This document shows, in pieces, positions 23,310 through 32,801 of a DNA stretch of 64,000 bases. This DNA is from Tenodera sinensis (Eukaryota > Arthropoda > Insecta > Mantodea > Mantidae). The translations under genes were made by a program, and so were the position numbers. A model generated the notes under the pieces. That model ran no database searches and was not told where the DNA came from. It saw only the letters and a list, made by a program, of their open reading frames with translations. Each line of letters starts with the position of its first letter. Within the stretch, counting starts at the first letter, position 1. The DNA is taken from NCBI GenBank assembly GCA_030765045.1, contig CM060964.1:155101490-155165489 (forward strand), read 5' to 3'.

Positions 23310-26146
23310 CAGCAGCCAAAACACATATCCCCAAAGGAAAGTTAAAGAAATATAGCTACTTTTGGTCTCCATCTTTATCTAAGTTAAAACACGAAAGAAA
23401 TATAGCAAGAGTCAAAGCCGAAAGAACCAAGTGTCCAGAAGATGTACAAAACTGGAGAAGAAAAGGAGCCATTTTTAAGAAAGAATTAATTACAGCAAAA
23501 AGGGCCAGTTTCACAAATTTTGTAGAACATATGGACTATAGGAAAGATGGAAATAAAATATACAAATTCCTTAATAAAACAAAATTATCAAAAAATACAA
23601 CTGAACCATTAAAATATAATAACAAAAGCTTAACTACAGATCGGGAAATAGCAGAATCCCTTAACAAGTTTTATGCTCAGTCACAAAGAATACCCCAAGC
23701 GTATAAAAAACAAGATAAGGCTATCCAAAAAACTATCAGAGAAACTAGTAAGCCAAAAGGTATACGAAATGATATTTTTATTCAGGATTTTAATGAAACA
23801 GAACTGGATTTAGCAATAGAACAATTACAGAACAAAAAATCTCCTGGACCTGACAAGATCCACCCAGAGTTTATTAAACACCTTGGCAGGAAAGGAAAAG
23901 AAATCCTACTTAAACTGTATAACACGTGTTGGAGAATGACTGTACCTTCCGACTGGAAAAAAGCCATTATCATCCCGATTTTAAAGAAAAACAAACCCTC
24001 AAACAATATTAATAGTTTCAGACCAATATCTTTGACCAGTGTTATTGCAAAAGTGATGGAAAGAATGGTGGCATCTAGACTTAACTGGTTTCTAGAATAT
24101 TACAACTTAATTAATAGTTCACAGACCGGCTTCAGACAGAATCATAGTACAAGTGAAAATGTACTCCTACTAAGCCAAGACATCAAGGAAGCTTTCAATA
24201 GAAAGGAGGATACCTTGGCAGTATTCATTGATTTTAAATCAGCATATGACTCAGTCTGGAGAAATAAATTAGTTGAGAAGTTGCAATCAATAGGTGTGAA
24301 AAGTAACATGCTTAAGTGGATAACTCAGTTTATTTCACAAAGATTTTGTGCCACAAAATATAATACATACATTTCCAAATATAAACAAACACACCGAGGA
24401 CTTCCACAAGGTGCTGTTCTGAGCACAACACTCTTTAACATATATATAAATGACCTTCCATCAATAATAAAAACTTTAGAAACCAAAATTGCTTTATTTG
24501 CTGACGATGTAGTCATTTGGACTTCAGGCTCTTCAAAAAAACCTGAATTAATTAAAGACAGAATAGAAACAGCCCTAAACAAAGTACATGAATGGAGCTC
24601 CAAAAGCCTCATGACTATCAATGTGGAAAAAACAAATTATGAATTATTTACACTAAAATACAAACCAGTTAATGTTAGCATAAATTATAATGGTAAACCA
24701 CTCAAAGCAGTTGATGATGCCAAATACTTAGGCATCACTTTCGACAGAAAGCTAAGTTGGAAAAAACATATAACAAACATCTCAGAAAAGGTTGAAAAGA
24801 AATTGCAAATCCTGAAAAGGTTAGCTGGTGCTAAATGGGGCTGCTCAAGGAGAGTCCTTAACACAACATACAAAATGTATATTAAACCAAACCTCTTGTA
24901 CTGTTCTGAAGCTTTAATAACAGCAGCAAATGCTAACATCAATAAACTTGAACAAATACAAAATCAGGCTCTTCGCCTAATCACTGGAGCAGTTAAATCC
25001 ACACCTATTGATGCCATGCTTGCCTTAACACGGACCCCATCAATAACAACAAAAATAGAAGAACAAGCATTGCTCCAACACGAGAAAATGTTACGACTGC
25101 CAAACTCTAAATGGAAAGAAGAGAACCTCCCCCATTCAATCCTTAAAACTCATAGTACTTTCCTAGAAAAGGTAACACAGATTAAATCCAAATTGAACAT
25201 TCCTAACACCAGAGAAAATCTACTTATAAGAGAAAATCCATTGGAATTATTGCAACCTACCTTCAATTTGGAATTAATAGAGGAAATAAGTAAATCAGAC
25301 ACACCAAAAGAAATACAAAAACTTCTAGCTCTGGAAACAATCAATACTAGGTATCCCACAGAAGAATGGCTGCACATATATACTGATGGATCCTCGAAGG
25401 AAAACCTTACTGGAGCTGGAGTTACGTGTTCACATTTTTCCTTTTATCATTCTGTTGGCAGAGACTCAACAAATTATGATGGAGAAATAGAGGCTATATA
25501 CATTGCTCTCCGACAATTATTAAATCTTCCCTTTAATAAATTTAACAAGGCAGTAATTCTTTCAGATTCTAAAGCTGCAATTCAGGGAATATGTTCAAAT
25601 ACTACAAAGAAGTCAACAAAAATTAGAGAATGCTACAAAATGTTAACACAACTCCAAAAAGTTAATAAGACTGTTCATCTCCAATGGATTCCAGCACACT
25701 GTGGAGTCATGGGGAACGAAGCTGCAGACTCACTTGCAAAGAAAGGCACAACAATAAAACAAAAGTCTAAATTCAATTTCTCATATTCCTCAATAAAACG
25801 CTTGATCATAAAAAATTTTTGTCATTCATATCTACAAGAAATAGAAACAAATGCCAAAGATAAAAAATGGATTACACTACTTTCCAATCCAGATATAATC
25901 CCCCAGAGACCAAGGAAAACAGCTGTTGCAGCCTTCCGACTATTGACAAATCATGACTGCTTGGCAAGTCATCTCTACAGAATAGGTATCTCAGCCTCAC
26001 CAATATGTGTCCTGTGTAACGATCCAGCAGAAATGAACGAAGACCACTTGAAGACCTGTGAAGCATTAAGATCAGAAGAAACTACAGTTCAAAAGTATTG
26101 GAAAGCACGAATGCTAATGGCTTCATTGCCAGATGCAAGGCACTAG
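23306..26146 (+). CDS. LINE A reverse transcriptase, RNase H and zinc-finger part
   Basis: 945 codons continuing the polyprotein; the open frame begins at a TTG (23306), not an ATG, as expected for a frameshifted ORF. RT: KSPGPDKIHPEFIKHL, FRPISLTSVIAKVMERMV, motif A VFIDFKSAYDSVW (about residue 307), motif B GLPQGAVLSTTLFNIYINDL, motif C ALFADDVVIW (about 398) and LGITFDRKLSWKKH. RNase H: IYTDGSS (about 692), DGEIEAI, LSDSKAAI and WIPAHCGVMGNEAADSLAKK (about 798), with all acidic residues present. The C-terminal zinc finger is CVLCNDPAEMNEDHLKTC (about 900), a CCHC type seen in I-group elements. The protein ends SLPDARH. Apart from the upstream shift the reading frame is clean over 2.8 kb. 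Confidence 0.92.
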   Translation: MTAAKTHIPKGKLKKYSYFWSPSLSKLKHERNIARVKAERTKCPEDVQNWRRKGAIFKKELITAKRASFTNFVEHMDYRKDGNKIYKFLNKTKLSKNTTEPLKYNNKSLTTDREIAESLNKFYAQSQRIPQAYKKQDKAIQKTIRETSKPKGIRNDIFIQDFNETELDLAIEQLQNKKSPGPDKIHPEFIKHLGRKGKEILLKLYNTCWRMTVPSDWKKAIIIPILKKNKPSNNINSFRPISLTSVIAKVMERMVASRLNWFLEYYNLINSSQTGFRQNHSTSENVLLLSQDIKEAFNRKEDTLAVFIDFKSAYDSVWRNKLVEKLQSIGVKSNMLKWITQFISQRFCATKYNTYISKYKQTHRGLPQGAVLSTTLFNIYINDLPSIIKTLETKIALFADDVVIWTSGSSKKPELIKDRIETALNKVHEWSSKSLMTINVEKTNYELFTLKYKPVNVSINYNGKPLKAVDDAKYLGITFDRKLSWKKHITNISEKVEKKLQILKRLAGAKWGCSRRVLNTTYKMYIKPNLLYCSEALITAANANINKLEQIQNQALRLITGAVKSTPIDAMLALTRTPSITTKIEEQALLQHEKMLRLPNSKWKEENLPHSILKTHSTFLEKVTQIKSKLNIPNTRENLLIRENPLELLQPTFNLELIEEISKSDTPKEIQKLLALETINTRYPTEEWLHIYTDGSSKENLTGAGVTCSHFSFYHSVGRDSTNYDGEIEAIYIALRQLLNLPFNKFNKAVILSDSKAAIQGICSNTTKKSTKIRECYKMLTQLQKVNKTVHLQWIPAHCGVMGNEAADSLAKKGTTIKQKSKFNFSYSSIKRLIIKNFCHSYLQEIETNAKDKKWITLLSNPDIIPQRPRKTAVAAFRLLTNHDCLASHLYRIGISASPICVLCNDPAEMNEDHLKTCEALRSEETTVQKYWKARMLMASLPDARH

Positions 26147-26177
26147 AAAACAACAACAACAACAATTTTTCTTCTGG

Positions 26178-26902
26178 AAAAGTTCATCTTGGGGCAGTTT
26201 AGCATATTTTCGCACTAAAAACTCCCCCACCCCCCGCCCCCCTTTGTTTTTCTGTTTCAAAAAATGTTTACAAAAACGTCAAAATGTCAGCAAATCCGCG
26301 AATATGTCATACCGAGAGTTAAAATTTGAAATTAATGTTTCACTTTTTTTACTGAGGAAAGATGATGGTAGATACTCCAAAGTATCTTATGAAGTGAAAA
26401 ATAGATCTTTTTGACGTGAATATGGGTTCAAATTTCACTTCTTACCCATATATTTCCAAAACACTAAAAATAAGCGCGAGTAACAGTGATTTTCATATGA
26501 ATATTTCAGGAGCTATGTACAACTTTTTAAATTTTTTTGTTCTGTACATCACACAATGACTCTTCGTCTTCGAAACGTGTATATGGCTAATAATTTTCGA
26601 CATTTATAAATAATCCTTAGAGCCTGTTTAATTATTACTGTGTGTCAATGTCAGTCACGGTAAATAAGGATAAAGTCTTCTGCAGGGAAAAGTAATAGAC
26701 TGAAAAAAATATTCTTTTTGATTCTGCATCATTACAATATAACAAATAAAAAAGTATCAGAAAGTTTTCCTCTATAGTCATTCGTTTTCCCACAAAACAC
26801 GTGACTAACGGACAATTAGTGCTGGCGCCCTGTGGTCGTCATACGCGTACAGTGCTTGTGAGACTTCAGTCAGGATAGACGTATCAGTCTGTTTCTGACT
26901 CC
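26178..26902. other. Intronic sequence, possible left flank of the next transposon
   Basis: No gene. A CGTGACTAACGGAC motif at about 26802 is close to the reverse complement of GTCAGTTAGTCAC motifs at 29511 and 29691. It could mark element ends, but this is uncertain. Confidence 0.3.
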
Positions 26903-28649
26903 ATGGGTAAAACACCAGCCCAAAGACAATGTGAATACAAACAATGTCTGAAGGAGCAAGGCAGTTATGCACAATGGAAGGAAAAAATAAAAGTAACTAT
27001 GAGGAAAGGAAGAGCAATACTGAAACAAACAAAACAAGGAAGAGAACACCTCAAAGCTGAATATAGGAGATATAAGCAAGCACAGCGGGCAAGACAGAAG
27101 ATAAGAGACCAAGAAGGGATTGATAAGGATACTCCATCAACGTCAGCGGCTTTCAAAAGCAGACAGCATTTTGGAAAGTGCAGAAAACGTGTTGAGGACG
27201 CATTGCTGCAATTTCCACGCAAAAGAAAAGAAATGATTCGTAAGTTAGCAGTTGAAGAGGGATTACATGTAAACCCAAAGCATTCTGTCCCGGTATCAGG
27301 AAAACAACTATCAGAGGAACTTAAAAGTGCAATCATCAAATTCTATCAGGATGACTCAATATCTTACCAAGCTCCTGGATGAGATGATTTTATTGAAATC
27401 CATGTTCAAGGAGAAACAAAAGAAGTTCACATTAGGTATCTAGTGGTAACATTAAAAGAAGTACATGCACTCTTTCGAGAAGACAGAGAAGAAATGTCCG
27501 TGGGCTTGACAAAATTTGCTGAATTATGCCCTGCTCACGTGTGTCTTCAAAGTCAGGTCCCACATAATGTGTGCACATGCATTATACATGAAAACACGAA
27601 GTTTCTTCTCAAAGCATTGTGTAAAATCACGTACTCACTGAGACTGAATTTCGTAAGTTCATAGCACAAGTGGTTTGTGATCAGAAATCGAGTAAGTGTA
27701 TGCAGGGAGGATGCTCCAACTGCCCGGGATTGAGTGGAGCAGACATTTCGGGTGAACTCGGTAATTTTCCATGCGAATGGAAGCTGTGGAGTTCACGTAA
27801 TGGAAGAATGGGAATAGAAGTTAAAAATGGGTCTGTAAAAGACTGTATTGAAGAACTGAGCAATTGCCTGCTACATTTCCTAAATCACGTTTGTGTAAAA
27901 AGACAGCAATCCGAGGCCTTTAAGAAGATTCGGGAAAATGTTGCAATTAGCGAAGCTGTGATACAGATCAACTTCTCTGAGAACTACACATGTAAGGAGC
28001 AAAATGAAATTCAAGCTGCCCACTGGAACAACACACAGATCTCAATATTTACTGCTGTTGTCTGGTATAGGAAAGAAGATATTGGTGAAATTCAGAAACA
28101 ATCTTTTGCTTTGTTGTCTGATTATGTATCACATGACAAATACGCAGTTGATATTTGCTTAAGGAGTATATTTTCGGAAATATTGGATATTGTTCCGAAT
28201 CTTGAACTTGTGAAAGTGTTTTCTGATGGAGCTGCTAGTCATTTTAAGCAGAAATACACATTGAGTCATGTGACATATCTTTCCGAAGTATTTGGAATCC
28301 AAATTGAATGCACTTCTTCGAATCCTATCACGGAAAGGGGGCAGTAGATGCGATTGGAGGACAAGTGAAGAGGATGGCCTGGACAGCTGCGAAAGCAGGA
28401 AGCAGGGTTCAGAGTGTTGAAGAATTTGTTAATACTGTTAGAAAGAAAACCAAAATATGTCTTCTTGAGGTTTCCCTGCCTGAAATTGAAGAAGCAAAAG
28501 AATTTCTGGACAAAAGATTTGAACGTATTTCACCTATGCCATCCACTCAGCGGGTTCATTATGTGAAAGTATTAGGTTTAAATGTTGTGGAATATGCTTT
28601 TCTTTCATGTGCGGAAAGTGTCAAAATGATGCTCAACTTTCGGAAATAA
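26903..28649 (+). pseudogene. Transposase-like gene of unnamed type, one stop and two frameshifts
   Basis: One protein of about 580 codons can be followed through three frames. 26903-27382: a very basic, coiled-coil-like start (MGKTPAQRQCEYKQCLKEQG, with RRYKQAQRARQKIRDQEG further on), ended by an in-frame TGA. The same frame continues to about 27635 with Cys-rich matter (LCPAHVCLQSQVPHNVCTCI). It shifts to 27650-28320: CMQGGCSNCPG, INFSENYTCKEQNEIQAAHW, FSDGAASHFKQKY, HVTYLSEVFGIQIECT. A last shift near 28310 gives FFESYHGKGAVDAIGGQVKR to the stop at 28649. The SENY ... QAAHW ... FSDGAASHFK ... SYHGKGAVDAIGG pattern recurs in uncharacterised arthropod and cnidarian proteins that I believe are DDE/RNase H-fold transposases. 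I cannot name the superfamily. Confidence 0.6.
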
Positions 28650-29017
28650 AAACAGTGTAGTGATTTGCGCATGTACTGCAGGGCTACTGCATTTAGCGTT
28701 CCTGCACTATAAGGAGTCCAATCCAATAACTAGTGTGTTATAGGTATGTGCTGTGTGCTGTGTGCTCTCATATGTCGTCTTTATGGTTTTGAGTCAGCTT
28801 TTTATACTTGCAATGACGTAACTGTGATACGAAATGAGAGCTGCCAGCATCTGTTTATTCTGTTTATATTGCATGACACTAATGCTTCTCCAAAGGATAT
28901 GATTATTATCAAAATGATAAATACAATCACACACCTGTATGTATTACATGTATGTAACGTATAATACGTATCACTATGATTTACCATATGTTATACCATG
29001 TAAAACAAAGACAAGGT
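28650..29017. other. Intronic sequence, nothing recognised
   Basis: No feature supported before SINE3. Confidence 0.4.
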
Positions 29018-29236
29018 TGCCCGCCTCGGTAGCGTGATGGTTAGCGTGTCTGCCTCACGTTCAAGAGGTCGCGAGTTCGAATCTCGCTTAGGGTAAGTTA
29101 TCCGGGTAAGGTTTTTTTCCGAGGTTTTCCCTACCCTGAGAAGACGAATGTCGGATAACTTAAAGCTCCATGGACCTCGGGCTCATTTGAGCATCATTTC
29201 ATTCATTTGTCCGATATGACACAATGTTGGAGGACG

Positions 29237-29277
<41 letters not shown>
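29018..29277 (+). mobile_element. SINE3 (tRNA-derived) with long poly(A) and target duplication
   Basis: The head GCCCGCCTCGGTAGCGTGAT, then GGTTAGCGTG (A box) and GAGTTCGAATCTC (B box), is strongly tRNA-like. The body holds GTAAGTTATCCGGGTAAGG and CGAATGTCGGATAAC and ends in a pure A tract of about 37. The 11-bp repeat AAAGACAAGGT flanks it (29007-29017 and 29278-29288). The long uninterrupted A tract suggests a young insertion. Confidence 0.9.
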
Positions 29278-29282
<5 letters not shown>

Positions 29283-29288
29283 CAAGGT

Positions 29289-29691
29289 ATTACAATTTTC
29301 GCAAGTGTCAGTCACAAACTCATGTCAGTTAGTAATGCTGAACTTTTGAATAAATATCTCCAGATGAGAATAACATGCCAAACCTTTTTTCAGGTCATTT
29401 GAAAGCTTAGAAGTTCCTCTCTCAAGTGATTTTTCTGAACAAATCAAATAAAAGTTTCAGAGAAAACGGGGGACAAACATTTGAAGTTACAACTGCAGTT
29501 GACAAAAATGTCAGTTAGTCACGAAAAGTTTAGCACTCATTATTAAATAATTGTTTCACTTTTTTAAGGTTTTTATCTTTCCTATTACAACCGCCAATGT
29601 ATTCTCTGTCATCGTATGTCGTTAAAATAACATTTTTACACCTATATTGACCATTAGACAGACATTTTAAGAAGAAAATGTAGTGTAAATG
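29289..29691. other. Intronic sequence with repeated GTCAGTTAGT motifs
   Basis: No gene. TGTCAGTTAGT occurs near 29320, 29510 and 29690, the last two followed by CAC. Confidence 0.4.
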
Positions 29692-31109
29692 TCAGTTAGT
29701 CACACGGGGAATCGCTCTATGATAACTATTTTCTATTTGCTTCTGGCAGAAAACTATCTCAAGAGATTTTTTTTGAAGAATATCAAACAGGAGACTGGTA
29801 ACCTGAAAAATCTCATTAGAAACATTGACCAAAAATGCAAATTCAAAGTCATTCAGATTATTTAGAAACCCATTTGAAAGCTGAATTTCTCTCTGGTTAG
29901 ACTCAAAATCGTCTGCTATCTCCTGGAAAACCTTACTGAGATCATCCCAGTTTTCTTCAACCACTTTAAGCAATTTTGAGTATGAACTCCATTGGCTGTT
30001 TTTTTTTGCAGTGGGTACATGCTGCCCTAAAAGGGTGTCTAGGGTATAGCTCCTCTTGGCAGAGCTATGAAAAAATGAAGGGATTCCAGCAATATCAGCA
30101 AAAAAGATGTAGCACTGAGAAATTTCATTCATTGTGCTTTGTATGACTAAATTCAGCTATGGGCTGAACAATAAACAGACTGCCTGATGTGCAAAATCCT
30201 TTATCGTTTTTTGCAAACCATTTAAATGTTCAGACAGGACATTGGCACCATCATAGCACTCTCCTGTAAGTTTTGACTGATAGTCATATGGTCCCAACAC
30301 TGAATTAAGCAAGGCAAACAATGCTTGTGATGTTCTATCGCAACTGGCATAAAAAAAGTCCAAAAAGTGTTTGACTAGTTTGCCATTAGTGTCTACTAGT
30401 CTGACAATTATGGAACACTGCGATTTTTGTGTGATATCTGTAGTGTCATCAATTTGAATTGAAAAAATGTTGCTGCTGCATATTTCCAACTTAATATAAT
30501 CATCAACGTACTCCCAAAATACAGTCACTAATCTTTTTGTGTACTGTTTTCGAGTCCTCAGTGAAGATGCTTGTGATTTTATTGTAATGAGTCTCAATCT
30601 CTAAATGACTTGTCATAATTAATAAAGACAACAGTTCTTTGAAATTTCCCCTGTTTCCACTTGAGACATTCAGCAGAGTTGGAATGTTTATGTAATGACC
30701 AATTGATGTTTAAAATGTCACAAAAACCAACACTGTTCCTCACTGTCTTTTCTACACCAAGTAATGGGCAAGGCCAACAAAACAGTTTTTCCATATAATA
30801 ACTACCGCACAGCCACTCATATTCACTATACCATGAACCTTTAAAATTATTTCTGTAACATTTCACACCTTTTTGTTCCACTTTTTGTGCTGATAAATTA
30901 AGAATAGGAGTTGGTCTTGTTAATAGCACATCCCTTTTATCACAATCAGTCAAAACATTTTCTGCAGGTGCACTGAAGTTGAATTTGCAATGTTTGCCCG
31001 TTAGTGTAGAAGGATTGGTGAAATATTGTTTTTCAAAGCTGCGAGGTGAGCTGATAGTTGCCATGTCCTCTGAACAGCAAGGGAAGCATATGGCTAATTT
31101 AATTCTCAT
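29692..31109 (-). pseudogene. TTF-finger/DUF4371 (ZMYM1-like, hAT-related) transposase, truncated
   Basis: Three consecutive minus-strand frames form one protein. 31109-30594 carries the TTF-type finger region: VKCYRNNFKGSWYSEYEWLC, EKLFCWPCPLLG, WSLHKHSNSAECLKW. 30597-30157 carries DUF4371: FSIQIDDTTDITQKSQCSII (with the catalytic-type Asp of SIQxDxTxDxTxxxQ), VRLVDTNGKLVKHFLDFF and GECYDGANVLSEHLNGLQKT. 30132-29692 continues with FFADIAGIPSFFHSSAKRSY, LDTLLGQHVP and WSSYSKLLKVVEENWDDLSK. The frames overlap or meet at single breaks (about 30595, and a short gap at 30133-30156). The C-terminal hAT dimerisation region is missing at the 29692 end. Related, more decayed matter is at 9042-9900. 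Confidence 0.75.
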
Positions 31110-32018
31110 ACCATCTATGCAAGAATGCCTGAGAATTAGGTGACCCTTCGCGTAAGTGTCACTGAATTTGGGTGTTTACTTTAGTGAAAGATAGTACAAT
31201 AATTATATGTATAATACTGTGTCATTATTAATTGTTATTTCAGCATACAATTCTGTATTCTAACCAATAACTCACATATATCACTCCATCTTCCTCCGTT
31301 GTAATACACAGCATGATGTTTACAAACTTATGGAGGGCACTGTACATAAAAATATAAAGAGAGAAGCTGCAAACCAAATAACTTGACAGGAAAAGAGAAA
31401 AAGGACAACCAATTCTTTCATTGTTAGAGAAACTGATATTCACAGCCAGCTTTCCACCAATTTTAAGCCAGCAAGAAGGAGTGACAGAGGCAGATAATAG
31501 CCTCAAGGACAGCATAACACTTATTTGTATCCATGCACATTGAACATAAAACATACCTGTTTGCAAAAGGGGTAAAGTGTTGTGGGACTGTGCTATTAAT
31601 AAACTGCCAGCAAATTAAAAAGAACAGTCCATGCGTTGTATCAAAAGGGATTTGAAGAACTTGCTACAGAGAGAGGCTTATTATAGCATAGATGAATTGG
31701 TAGACTTAATTTAATAACCAAATTTATTATATGTTTAAATTGATAAATATTGTAATTAAATTGTTATAAGAGTAATTTTGTATTAATGTAATTTGACAAA
31801 CCAATGTATACCTTGTTATATTAATGCTGAATATATTTGAATTTGGAAATGCAAGGGGTGTGTAAAGTTAGTGTTGTAGTGATTACAAATTAATGGATTC
31901 CTTTTTAGGTTTTTGGAAATAGAATTAACATATTTTTAATTATCCAGATATGAGACCATATAATATAACCCAATGTTTCAAACAGGGGAACAATTACATC
32001 TTTGAACTCTGTACGTTT
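31110..32018. other. Intronic sequence, nothing recognised
   Basis: AT-rich; a minus-strand 108-codon frame at 31240-31566 has no support. Confidence 0.4.
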
Positions 32019-32164
32019 TCTTTCTTTCTTTCTTTCTTTCTTGATTTCTTTCTTTCTGTCTTTCTTTCTTGATTTCTTTCTCTCTCTTTCTTTCTTGCTT
32101 TCTTTCTTTCTCTCTTTCTTGATTTCTTTCTTTCTCTCTTTCTTTCTTTCTTTCTTTCTTTCTC

Positions 32165-32227
<63 letters not shown>

Positions 32228-32555
32228 CTCTTTCTTTCTCTCTTTCTTTCCTTCTTGATTTCTTTCTTTCTTTCACTCATTCTCTCTCTTTCTTTCTTCC
32301 TCTCTTTCTCTCTTTCTTTCTTTCTTTATTTCTCTCTTTCTCTCTTTCTTTCTGTCTTTCGTTTGTTCCTTGCTTCCTTCCTGCCCTTCCTCTCTCCCTC
32401 ACTCCTTCCCTCCCTTCCTTCTGTCTTTCTTTCTCTTTCTTTCCTTCTTTCCTTCTTTCTTTCTCTTTCTTTCTTCCCTTCACATTCTTTCCTATCTTTT
32501 TATCTTTCTCTCTCTCTTTCTTTCCGTCTTTCGTTTGTTCCCTGCTTCCTTCCTG

Positions 32556-32801
32556 AGGGCGGCGCCGTGGCCGAGCAGTTAGCGCGCTCGCCTATCACCT
32601 AGGTGGCCCGGGTTCGATCCCAAGGACCCGTATGTGGTATTCGTGGTGGACGAAGCGGCGTCAGGGGGGTTTTCTCTGGGTGCTCCGGTTTCCCCCGCCA
32701 TCTCATTCCACCGGTGCTCCATCTTTGTTCCATGTATCATCAGTGTCACTGCCTGCCATGCCGTAGTAGTAAAAGCGGTCGTTACAACACTACAACAACA
32801 A
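32556..32801 (+). mobile_element. SINE4 inserted in the pyrimidine satellite
   Basis: A tRNA-like head with A box TGGCCGAGCAGTTAG and B box GGTTCGATCCC, then body GTGGTGGACGAAGCGGC, GGTTTCCCCCGCCATCTCAT and CATCAGTGTCACTGCC, and an ACAACAACAA tail. The 14-bp target duplication CTGCTTCCTTCCTG lies at 32542-32555 and 32802-32815. It is the same family as 21449-21691. Confidence 0.92.

Larger units (their letters stand above)
21998..26160 (+). mobile_element. LINE A: RNase H-bearing non-LTR retrotransposon, nearly intact
   Basis: A 4163-bp element flanked by a perfect 17-bp target duplication, AACAATTTTTCTTCTGG (21981-21997 and 26161-26177). It has a GC-richer 5' leader of about 370 bp, one coding unit (endonuclease, reverse transcriptase, RNase H, zinc finger) and a short tail of CAA repeats after the stop at 26146. 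There is no separate gag-like ORF1. The EN-RT-RNH order places it in the I group of LINEs by architecture; the exact clade is not claimed. A near-identical 837-bp fragment sits at 44946-45782, so the family was active recently. It lies in sense orientation in the 18.1-kb SIDT intron. Confidence 0.93.

Noticed and set aside
23782..26066. Several minus-strand open frames inside LINE A
   Set aside because: Antisense shadows of the RT/RNase H frame.
29028..29090. SINE heads as functional tRNA genes
   Set aside because: A and B boxes are present but each is joined to a SINE body with a tail and target duplications (29018, 19569, 32556, 21449).
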